DNA of 64,000 bases from Actinomyces trachealis (lineage in GTDB: Bacteria; Actinomycetota; Actinomycetes; Actinomycetales; Actinomycetaceae), in assembly GCF_015711475.1 (NCBI RefSeq), contig NZ_CP065027.1, positions 1 to 64,000 of the forward strand. The letters run 5' to 3'. Of this stretch, positions 28,164 to 36,253 are shown one piece after another. The notes under the pieces are model-generated. The model saw nothing but the letters and a program-made list of their open reading frames with translations, was not told the DNA's origin and searched no databases. The position numbers and the translations under genes are program-made. Position 1 is the stretch's first letter. Every line of letters starts with the position of its first letter.

Positions 28164-28802
28164 TCAAGCGCTGGCGACGGCGTCGCACAGGTCCTCAGCC
28201 TCCTGGTCCGTGCTCGCGGTCAGGGAGTCAGGGGTAATGGTCGGCAGCACCGACCATGGGAAGTTGATCCACTTGTCGGTAACGCGCCAGCAGTAGTCCG
28301 GCACGAACACGCTGCGCGGCTTGCGGTAGATCACGGCGCTGCGGGCGTCCACACGCACGGTCTCCCCGCCCACGTCCAGGCCTTGCTTGGCCAGCAGCTC
28401 CATCACCAGCTTGAGGGTCTTTCCGGAGTCGGCGACGTCGTCAACCACCAGGACCTTCTTGCCAGGCAGCTCGGAGGCGTCCATGAGCGGCGGAAGGATG
28501 ACCGGCTCTTCCAGGGTCTGCCCAACACCGGTGTAGAACTCGACGTTCATGGCGCCCATAGCCTTCACACCGATCGCATAGCCGATGGCACCAGCGGGGA
28601 TCAAGCCACCACGGGCGATCGCGATAATGAGATCAGGCATCCAGCCGGAGGCGACGATCAGACTGGATAGCTCGCGCTCCGCCGTGCCGAAAAGTTCCCA
28701 GGTCAGTTCCTCGCGCTCGGGGGCAGCCTTGGAGGTGGCGCCGTCATCAAAAGGCAGGCGCTTCGCGGGGGTGCTGGCGGGGGTGCTCTGCTCGTCGCTC
28801 AC
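28164..28802 (-). CDS. Xanthine/hypoxanthine-type phosphoribosyltransferase
   Basis: Type I PRTase that joins PRPP to a purine base, most like Gpt/Hpt salvage enzymes. The 212-residue product (from GTG 28802) has DLIIAIARGGLIPAG near residue 60 and the PRPP loop VLVVDDVADSGKTL near residue 125. The C-terminal half contains VPDYCWRVTDKWINFPW, usual in xanthine PRT-like actinobacterial proteins. Upstream in-frame codons to 28907 encode low-complexity Arg/Pro sequence and were excluded. No clear ribosome-binding site was seen; exact base specificity is open. Confidence 0.85.
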   Translation of the reverse strand: MSDEQSTPASTPAKRLPFDDGATSKAAPEREELTWELFGTAERELSSLIVASGWMPDLIIAIARGGLIPAGAIGYAIGVKAMGAMNVEFYTGVGQTLEEPVILPPLMDASELPGKKVLVVDDVADSGKTLKLVMELLAKQGLDVGGETVRVDARSAVIYRKPRSVFVPDYCWRVTDKWINFPWSVLPTITPDSLTASTDQEAEDLCDAVASA

Positions 28803-29028
28803 CCGACTTATCGTAGTGGGTGGGCCCAGGAGGCAGGGACGTGCAGGCGGGCCCAGCAAAGGCCTGCGGATGCGCCCAGCCCCCTCGGTTACACCTAATG
28901 CCTTCACTAGAGAACGGCGTCAGGTGAAACGGAAGGCACTGGGCACGAAGAAGCGCCTTAGAGGATGTGGCGCTTGCGACGCCGTCGGGGGCTGACCGGT
29001 TCGCGGGCCTGCGGACTAGCCTTTGCGC

Positions 29029-30615
29029 GTGCCAGACCTACTGAGTCCAGTCGTGGACGTGCTCGTCACCGCCCCGCTACTCACCGTCTTCCTGGTGATC
29101 GGCCTGGGCACCGCCGTCGGGCACATTCCCCTGGGGCCCATTCGCTTTGGCGCCGCCGGAGCCCTGTTCGTCGGCCTGGCTATCGGCGCCCTGGACCCCC
29201 GCCTGGGCGCAGACCTCAGCACGCTGCGCAGCCTGGGGCTCGGCTTGTTTTGCTACACCGTAGGCATTGGCGCAGGCGGCACCTTCTTCCGTGACCTACG
29301 CCGCCAGCTCCCACTCATGGGCCTGTGCGTCGCTGCCCTGGTGATTGCCGGAGTAGCCGGAGCTGCCTTCTCCCACCTGACCGGCATCACCCCCGCCATG
29401 GACGCCGGGGCCTTCGCCGGCGCCCTGACCTCTCCGGTCCTCGATGCCGCGATCGAGGCTGCTGGCAACCAGGATCCTGCCGTCGGCTACGCCCTGGCTT
29501 ACCCCGTGGGCGTGGCCGTGGCCATCATCATCGTCTCCACCATCATCGGCCAGGACTGGCCCGGCGGTCGTGACCCCCGCCCCGCCACCGCCGATGGCCT
29601 CAAAGCCACCAGCGTCCTCCTGCTCACCCGCATACGCCTGAGTGAGCTGGAAGCCTTCCGCACCGGACGCATCCGCATCTCCTACCTTGAGCGGGACGGC
29701 CAGACCCGTGTGGTCCAGCCCAACGAGGAACTGCTTCCCAGGGACAAGATCGTGGTGGTCGGGGCGCCCGCCGCCATTGAGGAGGCCGTGCACTCCCTGG
29801 GCACCGGTTACGGCAAGTGCCTGGCTAAGGACCGCACCGTGGTGGATTACCGGCGCCTAACCGTCTCCTCCACCCGGGTGGCCGGGCAGACCATCGCTGA
29901 GTTGGACATGCACGGCCGTTTCCAGGGCGTCATCACTCGGGTCAAGCGCGGTGACCTGGACCTGCTGGCCCACGACGACCTGGTGCTTCAGCTTGGTGAC
30001 CGCGTGCTCGCCGTCGTCCCCTCCGAACAGCTGGAGAAGGCCGCTGACTACTTTGGTGACTCTGAGAAGTCCATCGCGCAGATCGACGCCTTCTCCGTGG
30101 GCATGGGCATGGCCCTGGGCGTGCTGCTGGGCCTGGTAGCGATTCCGCTGCCTGGCGGCATTAGCCTCAAGCTTGGAGTGGCTGCCGGACCCCTGGTGGT
30201 GGGCATGGTGCTGGGCTGGGTGGAGCGCACCGGCCCCTTTATCTGGGTGCTGCCACACGCCGCCAACGCCACCATCCGCCAGCTTGGTCTGCTGTTTTTC
30301 CTGGCGGCGATCGGCCTGAGCTCTGGCCCTTCCTTCGCGGCTGCCGCCTTTTCTTGGACCGGCATCGCGGTGGGGGCGTTAGCGGCCCTGATCGTGGCAG
30401 TCAACGCTGTCCTCTTGCTGGCCGGGGCGCGGCTGGCGGGGGTCAGTGCGCAGCGGACTGCCGGTGGCTTAGCGGGCCTGGTGGGGCAGCCCGCCATCCT
30501 GGCTTTCGCCCTGTCCAGGCGTGACGACGAGCGGGTGGAGGCCGGTTACGCCACCCTCTTTGCCTTGGCGATCGTGGTGAAGATCGTGATGGTGCAGGTG
30601 CTCGTGGCTCTGTGA
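29029..30615 (+). CDS. AspT/YidE/YbjL-type transporter with RCK_C domains
   Basis: Putative anion antiporter of the aspartate-alanine exchanger family. The 528-residue protein has two blocks of about five to six hydrophobic helices (about 8-170 and 355-527), an internal duplication typical of the family, flanking a cytoplasmic region (about 195-345) with two TrkA-C/RCK_C-like modules (PRDKIVVVGAPAAIE; QLGDRVLAVVPSEQLE). The GTG at 29029 or the TTG at 29023 could be the start; neither has a good ribosome-binding site. The substrate is unknown. Confidence 0.85.
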   Translation: MPDLLSPVVDVLVTAPLLTVFLVIGLGTAVGHIPLGPIRFGAAGALFVGLAIGALDPRLGADLSTLRSLGLGLFCYTVGIGAGGTFFRDLRRQLPLMGLCVAALVIAGVAGAAFSHLTGITPAMDAGAFAGALTSPVLDAAIEAAGNQDPAVGYALAYPVGVAVAIIIVSTIIGQDWPGGRDPRPATADGLKATSVLLLTRIRLSELEAFRTGRIRISYLERDGQTRVVQPNEELLPRDKIVVVGAPAAIEEAVHSLGTGYGKCLAKDRTVVDYRRLTVSSTRVAGQTIAELDMHGRFQGVITRVKRGDLDLLAHDDLVLQLGDRVLAVVPSEQLEKAADYFGDSEKSIAQIDAFSVGMGMALGVLLGLVAIPLPGGISLKLGVAAGPLVVGMVLGWVERTGPFIWVLPHAANATIRQLGLLFFLAAIGLSSGPSFAAAAFSWTGIAVGALAALIVAVNAVLLLAGARLAGVSAQRTAGGLAGLVGQPAILAFALSRRDDERVEAGYATLFALAIVVKIVMVQVLVAL

Positions 30616-30632
30616 GCGACGGCGAAGGGGCC

Positions 30633-30671
30633 TGTTGTAACCGTCATGGCCACTCTCACGGTTACGTAACA
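30633..30671. promoter_or_regulatory. Inverted repeats containing palindrome GTTACGTAAC
   Basis: GTAACCGT (30637-30644) and ACGGTTAC (30658-30665) are inverted arms around a 13 nt loop, and the right arm extends into a 10 bp perfect palindrome GTTACGTAAC (30661-30670). It lies 18 bp after the transporter stop and about 180 bp before the first surface-protein gene. It could be a terminator stem or an operator; there is no T-tract. Confidence 0.4.
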
Positions 30672-30803
30672 GCCGGGATACTAGAGGCGGGTAACCTCAA
30701 GGCGCAGTTGACCTTTCATGGCTGGTGACCGAGCCCTCACGTCACAGAAATCTAACAGCAGCATTGCTAGCTCCGATTTGTGGGAACATGCCTCCAAATC
30801 ATT

Positions 30804-30818
30804 GGGGACAGTGTCCCC
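30804..30818. promoter_or_regulatory. 15 bp palindrome in surface-protein leader
   Basis: GGGGACAGTGTCCCC is a perfect palindrome around a central G, 28 bp upstream of the GTG start at 30847. It may be an operator or form a small hairpin in the leader. The two paralogous genes downstream do not carry it. Confidence 0.4.
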
Positions 30819-30846
30819 GACTCACCGAACCTGAATCGAGTGCTGC

Positions 30847-33800
30847 GTGTCCACCAACATCCGTCCCGTACTGCTGGCAGCCGGTCTGACCACTGGCGCA
30901 GTTCTGCTGCTCCCCTCTACCGCCAACGCTGAGGAGGCGAGCCCCGTACTGGAGACTGGCGCCAAGGTCACAACCACCGAGGCTGCTGCCACCGCCTCCG
31001 CCACATCCTCCACAGAGGCAACCGCCCCGGTAGGCACCGACGCCCCCAAGAGCAGCGGCGCCAACAGCACCGACGCTACTGCGCTTGAGGCGGTCCCCGG
31101 CGCCATCGAGATAGCTAATGAGTCGTCCACTGGGTCTACGACTCCTGAGGCGACGCCCGCTATGACCGCCGCTAATGCCGACGCCGCCGCTGATGCCGCT
31201 GAGGTCAGCGCGTCTGACGCTGAGGCTGCCGCGAAGCAGACCCTCAGCGAGGCCCAGAATGCCGCCCAGGACGCCGCCAATGCCGCCGCCGGAATCAACG
31301 CCTCCACCAGCGCACTGGCTGAGGCCAAGAAGCAAGTAGAGGCCGCCGACGCCGCCGCCGCGACGGTGGACCCCAAGGCCTACGAGCAGGCGCTCAAAGC
31401 GGAGGCACAGGCTGCTGACGCTGACCGGGATGCCAAACAGGCGCAGGCTGCCGCCGCCAAACAGGCCGCAGACACCGCTGCTGCGAAGACTGCTGCGGAG
31501 AAGAAAGCCCTGGCTGCCAAGACCGAGCAGCAGGCGGCCGCATCTGCCAAGCCCCAGGCTGAGGCCCAGGCAGTTGCCGCTAAGAAGGAGCTGTCCGCCG
31601 CTGTCGCGGCCCGTGACGAGCTGACTACGAATGCCAATGCCGCCACCCGGAAGGCTCAGGCCGATCTGGCTGCTGCCAAGGAGGCCACCGCCCGCATCGC
31701 TGGCCAGATCAGCACCGACAAGTCCGAGCTGGACAAAGCGAAGGCCGCCAACCAGCAGGCTGGCGCCAAGAAATCCTTGGCTGACGCGGTGGTCGCCACC
31801 GCCCAGGCCGCACACAAGAAGGCCGTTGAGGCTGACACGGCCGCTAAGCAGGCGGCCCTTGAGGCGGCATCAAAAGAGACCGAGGCTGTAGAGGCGCTGA
31901 AACAAGCTAACTCATCTTTTAGCGCCGCTAAGAAGGCTGTGGCTAGCGCAGAGACCGCCGTCGCCGCTGCCCGCGACGTCCTAGTGGCAAAGAACGGTGC
32001 CGTGACCAGGGCCGACGTGGCCGTCAGTAACGCCGAGAGGGCTGCCCAAGAGGCCGCTGCCGAGTACAACAAGGGCACTGTGGGCTTCTTCGAGTCCGTG
32101 GGCGCCACCGACGCCGTCGCCGCCCTGACCACCAGCACCGCCGGAGAGGGGGGCACCGCCTACCGGGAGGCCTCCTTCCTGGGTGCCGCCGGGGACGCAA
32201 CTGACCTGGAGTCCATGCGCAAGGCACTGGAGGCCATCCGATACGCTAATGAGTTCCGCGCAAAGGAAGGCCTGCCCCCCTACAAGGTCAGCCACAACCT
32301 CATGGCTGCCGCACAGATCTACGCCAACTGGACCTCCAGCAAGAACGATCTGGTACACCATGAGGGTGTGAAGGTTGACTCTGAGCAGTACATGCAGGCT
32401 GAAGGGGAGAACCTAGCCGGAGGGCACAACGGGCTAGGAGCAGTTGAGGCCTGGTACGCCGAGAAGCGCATCTGGGACCAAGCCGTCAAGGACGGTGTGG
32501 TCACTGAGGCGGACAAGGCTAACGCTTACAAGGTATTCACCGAGCACGAGGACCTCTACTACCGGGTGGGCCACTACCTGAACCTGGTGATGCCTTGGGA
32601 CGGCACGGCTACCGGCATGGGGATCTCCGACGTGCCTGGTCACTACCGGGCTGTCGCTGGCGAGTACGCCAGGAAGGACAGCCCCGCCAGTGCCGGCGCC
32701 CAGGACCTGGACACCTATGAGAAGGCTTTCCTGAGCTACTACAACCGTGTCAAGGCCGCAAAGGACTCCGGCGCCGCCAAGATCCAGGCTGCCAAAGACC
32801 AGGCTGCTGCAGCGCGTGCGGCAGCCCAGGCCGCCCAGAAGACCCTTGACGCCGCCAACATGACTCTCCTGTCGCGGAGCGAGGACCAGGCGCAGGCGGC
32901 AGGCCGGGTGAGAGCTGCTCAGGTCGCCCTCACTGCCGCTAGCACCGCCCGGCGCGATGCGACCGAGTACATGAAGACCACCGGGAAGGCCGTCAACGAG
33001 TCTTTCCAGGATTTGGAGAACAAGAAGCTCATGGCGGATCAGGCCGCCAGGCGGAGGGCTGACGCGCAGGCCGCGCAGGTAGCCGCCACCAAGGCCCTCG
33101 CTGACCACCAGCAGCAGCTGGTCACCGCCCAGACTGCTGAGGCTGCTGCCGCCCAGCGGCTTGACCAGATTCTCACCGGTCAGGGGCTGAAGGCCGCCCA
33201 GGACCGTGTCACCAACGCGGAGAAGGCCCTGGCGAAAGCTCGCGCCGCTGCCGATGCAGCCACCCGGCGCCTCATGGCAGCAACCGCCGCCGTTGCTGAC
33301 GCCAAGGCTGCCGTCCAGACTGCCACCCAGCAGGCTGGCGCCGCCACTGCCGCCAAGGTTGAGGCGGACCAGGCCGTTACTGCTGCCGCCGCTACTTTGG
33401 CCCAGGCCAAGGCAAAAGTTGCCCCCATGCGCCAGCTGGTCGAGGGCCCGAAGGCCGCACGCAGCGCCATGGCCGCCATCGAGGCTGACCTCGCTGCCAA
33501 CCAGACCCGTTTCGCGGACGTGCTCGCCCGCCTGGTTTCAGCCACTGGCGACGCGACTCTGGCCAAAGCTGATGCCGCAAAGCTCAGTGCGGTCGCGATG
33601 GAACTGGCCACCGTCACCCACGAGCAGTCCCTGGCTAACGGCTTCACGCTTAAGCAGTATCCGGTGCTGGTGGAGGCCTACCAGTTTGCAAAGGTCTCAC
33701 GGGAGACCGCCCAGGCGCTGCGCGCGATGGCTGACCGGCTGGCCGTCGAGGAGTCCACCAAGACCGGCGCTGCCGCAGAGGTAGTTGTGGACGGGGCTGG

Positions 33801-33972
33801 CCGCACGCATCTGAAGGTGCCGACTCCCTACAAGGCACGTCACCTGGCGGAGCCACGCACCCAGGGACGCGAGCTGGCTCGCACGGGTGCTGACTCCCTG
33901 GACCTGTTGCCGCTGGCTGCTGGCATGGTGCTGGCCGGTGTGGCGCTGCGCCGCCGCGAGGAGCGCGCCTGA
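30847..33972 (+). CDS. LAxTG-anchored coiled-coil surface protein with CAP domain (SEC10/PgrA-like), copy 1
   Basis: Secreted wall-anchored protein, 1041 residues. Signal peptide MSTNIRPVLLAAGLTTGAVL to about ANAEE (residue 30); Ala/Lys/Glu-rich coiled coil (about 95-400); CAP/SCP-like domain (about 445-625) with LVHHEG, GENLAGG and GHYLNLVMPW; a second coiled coil (about 640-890); a conserved tail motif HEQSLANGFTLKQYPVLVEAYQ; and sorting signal LARTG at 1010-1014, hydrophobic helix and RRREER. The layout resembles Gram-positive surface-exclusion/adhesin proteins. GTG 30847 is preceded by GAATCGAGT, shared with copy 3. It is a likely sortase E substrate. Confidence 0.85.
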   Translation: MSTNIRPVLLAAGLTTGAVLLLPSTANAEEASPVLETGAKVTTTEAAATASATSSTEATAPVGTDAPKSSGANSTDATALEAVPGAIEIANESSTGSTTPEATPAMTAANADAAADAAEVSASDAEAAAKQTLSEAQNAAQDAANAAAGINASTSALAEAKKQVEAADAAAATVDPKAYEQALKAEAQAADADRDAKQAQAAAAKQAADTAAAKTAAEKKALAAKTEQQAAASAKPQAEAQAVAAKKELSAAVAARDELTTNANAATRKAQADLAAAKEATARIAGQISTDKSELDKAKAANQQAGAKKSLADAVVATAQAAHKKAVEADTAAKQAALEAASKETEAVEALKQANSSFSAAKKAVASAETAVAAARDVLVAKNGAVTRADVAVSNAERAAQEAAAEYNKGTVGFFESVGATDAVAALTTSTAGEGGTAYREASFLGAAGDATDLESMRKALEAIRYANEFRAKEGLPPYKVSHNLMAAAQIYANWTSSKNDLVHHEGVKVDSEQYMQAEGENLAGGHNGLGAVEAWYAEKRIWDQAVKDGVVTEADKANAYKVFTEHEDLYYRVGHYLNLVMPWDGTATGMGISDVPGHYRAVAGEYARKDSPASAGAQDLDTYEKAFLSYYNRVKAAKDSGAAKIQAAKDQAAAARAAAQAAQKTLDAANMTLLSRSEDQAQAAGRVRAAQVALTAASTARRDATEYMKTTGKAVNESFQDLENKKLMADQAARRRADAQAAQVAATKALADHQQQLVTAQTAEAAAAQRLDQILTGQGLKAAQDRVTNAEKALAKARAAADAATRRLMAATAAVADAKAAVQTATQQAGAATAAKVEADQAVTAAAATLAQAKAKVAPMRQLVEGPKAARSAMAAIEADLAANQTRFADVLARLVSATGDATLAKADAAKLSAVAMELATVTHEQSLANGFTLKQYPVLVEAYQFAKVSRETAQALRAMADRLAVEESTKTGAAAEVVVDGAGRTHLKVPTPYKARHLAEPRTQGRELARTGADSLDLLPLAAGMVLAGVALRRREERA

Positions 33973-33990
33973 CAGCTGAGCGCTGATTGT

Positions 33991-34031
33991 GGGTCGGGCG
34001 GCCTGAGGACCATCCTCAGGCCGCCCGACCC
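33991..34031 (+). terminator. Strong hairpin terminator after surface protein 1
   Basis: A perfect inverted repeat with 19 bp arms (33991-34009 and 34013-34031), a 3 nt loop and GC-rich stem starts 18 bp after the stop codon. The following sequence ATATCTATG is only weakly T-rich. It should separate transcription of copy 1 from copy 2. Confidence 0.8.
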
Positions 34032-34231
34032 ATATCTATGTAATAGGGAACGCAAATAATGTGAGTTGCTTAAGTTATTGACCCTCCGACCAATATAACT
34101 GAACCTGAGGGTCAGATCGAAGGTTCGCGCAAGCGTGCGGTGTCGGTTCTTGTGAGGTAACGCTCCGGTGTCAAAGATAACGAAGGCAGGTGTATTTCAC
34201 CCGCGTTCCACCTTAATGAATTGAGGTTCCA

Positions 34232-36127
34232 GTGCCACAGGCTCTCCGAACCGTTTCTTCGGTCACCGTGCCAGAGAACACCGTCCCAATTGCAGGGGCA
34301 GCGTCCAGCCAAAAAACGGCTGTGCCAGGGCCGCTGGAGCTCACCACGCCGCCAGGCGGCGTCCCTGAGGCGACTACCAGCGTCCCCAACCCGGCGGACT
34401 TGGCGGAGGTTCAGGCCACCCAGTCCTGCGAGGTTGCCGCTGCGGCACTCTTGGAGGCTCGGGTGGCGGCACTACGGGCCGCTGCGGACGCACACGTCGT
34501 TGAGGCCGCAGCGGCAGCCGCACTGCAAGCTCAGCAGAAGGCGAAAGCGGCAGGAACGGCGGCTGAGGTGGTCAGTGAGGATGACTACCGGCAGGCGGTC
34601 GCGGACGCCCAACGTGCCGTCTATGAGACGGCTGACGCCGTCGAGGCCAGGACCCAGGCCGACAAAGACGTGGAGTTCGCGCAGGTGGGGATCGCGGCCG
34701 CGAAGGCAGCCTACGAGGCTGCCCGCCAGGAACTTAGCAAGGCCGAAGCCTCCAAGGCGGAGGCTGACGCGGCGGTGCTACAGGCGCGTCACGAGCGCGA
34801 CCTTGCCGTCGCAGTATGCGATGCCATTGAGCGCGACGGCGACCAAGCGGTAGGGCGCGCTGAAGCAGCGTTAGCGGCAGCTGAGAGAGTAACCGACGCG
34901 CGCACGCGCGAGGTGGTACCGCAGGCGGCTGAGGTGGTTGAGGCAGGGCGAGAGGTGGCGCAGACCGGGCCGGGGCAAGCGCACACCGCACCGGGAGAAG
35001 CACAGACCGAGTCAGGGGAAGCACAGACCGAGACAGGGATTGCCGGTGCGCAGGACAGCGAGGACGCTCAGGCGAGCGATGCTGAGGCAGCAGAGTCGGA
35101 CGCTGCCGAGACCGAGCTTGCATCCGGTAGCCCTGAGGTCACGAACCTTCCGCAGTTGCAGGTGCCCTCCGAGCCGAACACCTCCTGGACTGTGTTGACG
35201 CAGGCGCAGGCCGCTGAGGGCTGGGCCCGCGAGGTGCTGGCGCGGCTCCGCGAGAACCCGGATCTGGACCACGCCCTAGAGCTGGAGGACCAGGCGCAGA
35301 TGGCGTTGCAGGATGCATCTGTGGTGGCGGCTGCGGCGTCGGCCCGCTTCGAATCAGCTAGCGTGTACGCCAACCTGGCGCAACGGGCCATTGAGGCTGC
35401 TGAGGCGCGGCAGGCAGCCACGGTGGGCCGCCAGAGTGACGCCAACACCTTGGCGCAAGATGCCAGCGTCCGTTTCAACACCGCCAGCGCCCGGCTCAAT
35501 GCCATGCGCGTGGTGCTGGATGTGCGGGTAGCTGCCTGCGCCGCAGCGTCGAGTGCCGACCAGGCGGAGCGGGACGCGCATGCGGCCCTGGCGGCCTCCC
35601 GGCTGCAGCTGGCCAAAGCCATCGGCACACACGGGTACGACAAGGTGGATGCTCCCTCCCTGGACATGCTGGCTTCCAACCTCAGTGGTGTTGATCACCA
35701 GGCTGCCTTAGCCAAGGGCTTCAATGACGCGCGCTTCCCCTTGCTGGTACGGGCCTACGCGCGGGCTCAGGCGGATTTGGACGCTGCTATCAAGGCGCGG
35801 GCCAATGCGGCTGGCGGTCTTGCTGGCCCTGGGCCGGGGGCTGCTGGAGATATCTCGCTGGCGCAGGATGGCAGGGGATCGAAAGCCCTGGGGCCAAGTG
35901 AACAGAAGTCCGTGTCACCGGAGGCTGAGCCCTTGCGGGATGTGGTCAGCAAGGCTGGGTCTCAGCGTTCCGCGGCCGCGCGGGAGACCGTGGTAACCAG
36001 TCATGTGGACTGGCGTGAGACTGCGGCAACTGGGGGCAAAGACCGTCTGCTGAGGCATGGCAACGGCGCCTCCGGGAAGCTTGGCACGGGTCCGTTGGGA
36101 CGACGCCGGGGTAAGCACACGGGCTAA
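34232..36127 (+). CDS. Ala-rich coiled-coil paralogue lacking signal peptide, CAP domain and anchor, copy 2
   Basis: 631-residue open frame. The leader GAATTGAG and GTG start align with copies 1 and 3 and Arg6 is retained, but the hydrophobic signal segment is replaced by polar MPQALRTVSSVTVPEN. It keeps coiled coil (about 65-235), a Thr/Glu/Gln-rich low-complexity repeat stretch (QTGPGQAH, QTESGEAQTE, about 248-275), a second coiled coil and the conserved HQAALAKGFNDARFPLLVRAYA block near 490-512. There is no CAP domain or LAxTG; it ends in KHTG. Ala codons favour GCG/GCT, unlike the GCC-rich neighbours. It is either cytoplasmic or decaying. Confidence 0.65.
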   Translation: MPQALRTVSSVTVPENTVPIAGAASSQKTAVPGPLELTTPPGGVPEATTSVPNPADLAEVQATQSCEVAAAALLEARVAALRAAADAHVVEAAAAAALQAQQKAKAAGTAAEVVSEDDYRQAVADAQRAVYETADAVEARTQADKDVEFAQVGIAAAKAAYEAARQELSKAEASKAEADAAVLQARHERDLAVAVCDAIERDGDQAVGRAEAALAAAERVTDARTREVVPQAAEVVEAGREVAQTGPGQAHTAPGEAQTESGEAQTETGIAGAQDSEDAQASDAEAAESDAAETELASGSPEVTNLPQLQVPSEPNTSWTVLTQAQAAEGWAREVLARLRENPDLDHALELEDQAQMALQDASVVAAAASARFESASVYANLAQRAIEAAEARQAATVGRQSDANTLAQDASVRFNTASARLNAMRVVLDVRVAACAAASSADQAERDAHAALAASRLQLAKAIGTHGYDKVDAPSLDMLASNLSGVDHQAALAKGFNDARFPLLVRAYARAQADLDAAIKARANAAGGLAGPGPGAAGDISLAQDGRGSKALGPSEQKSVSPEAEPLRDVVSKAGSQRSAAARETVVTSHVDWRETAATGGKDRLLRHGNGASGKLGTGPLGRRRGKHTG

Positions 36128-36189
36128 GAGACCTAGGTCCTCCCTCCCTGTTACAAGGGGTGGTTTAAGCGCCAAGATCACGCTAAGGT

Positions 36190-36208
36190 CACGTTGATAA
36201 CGAACGTG
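36190..36208. promoter_or_regulatory. Inverted repeat in leader of surface protein 3
   Basis: CACGTT and AACGTG are 6 bp inverted arms around GATAACG, 46 bp before GTG 36254. The word GATAACGAA also occurs about 50 bp before the start of copy 2, so it may mark a shared promoter or operator. Confidence 0.4.
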
Positions 36209-36253
36209 GTCCTTGAGAGACCCGCGTCCCTTTAGTGTGAATCGAGTCCCTAC

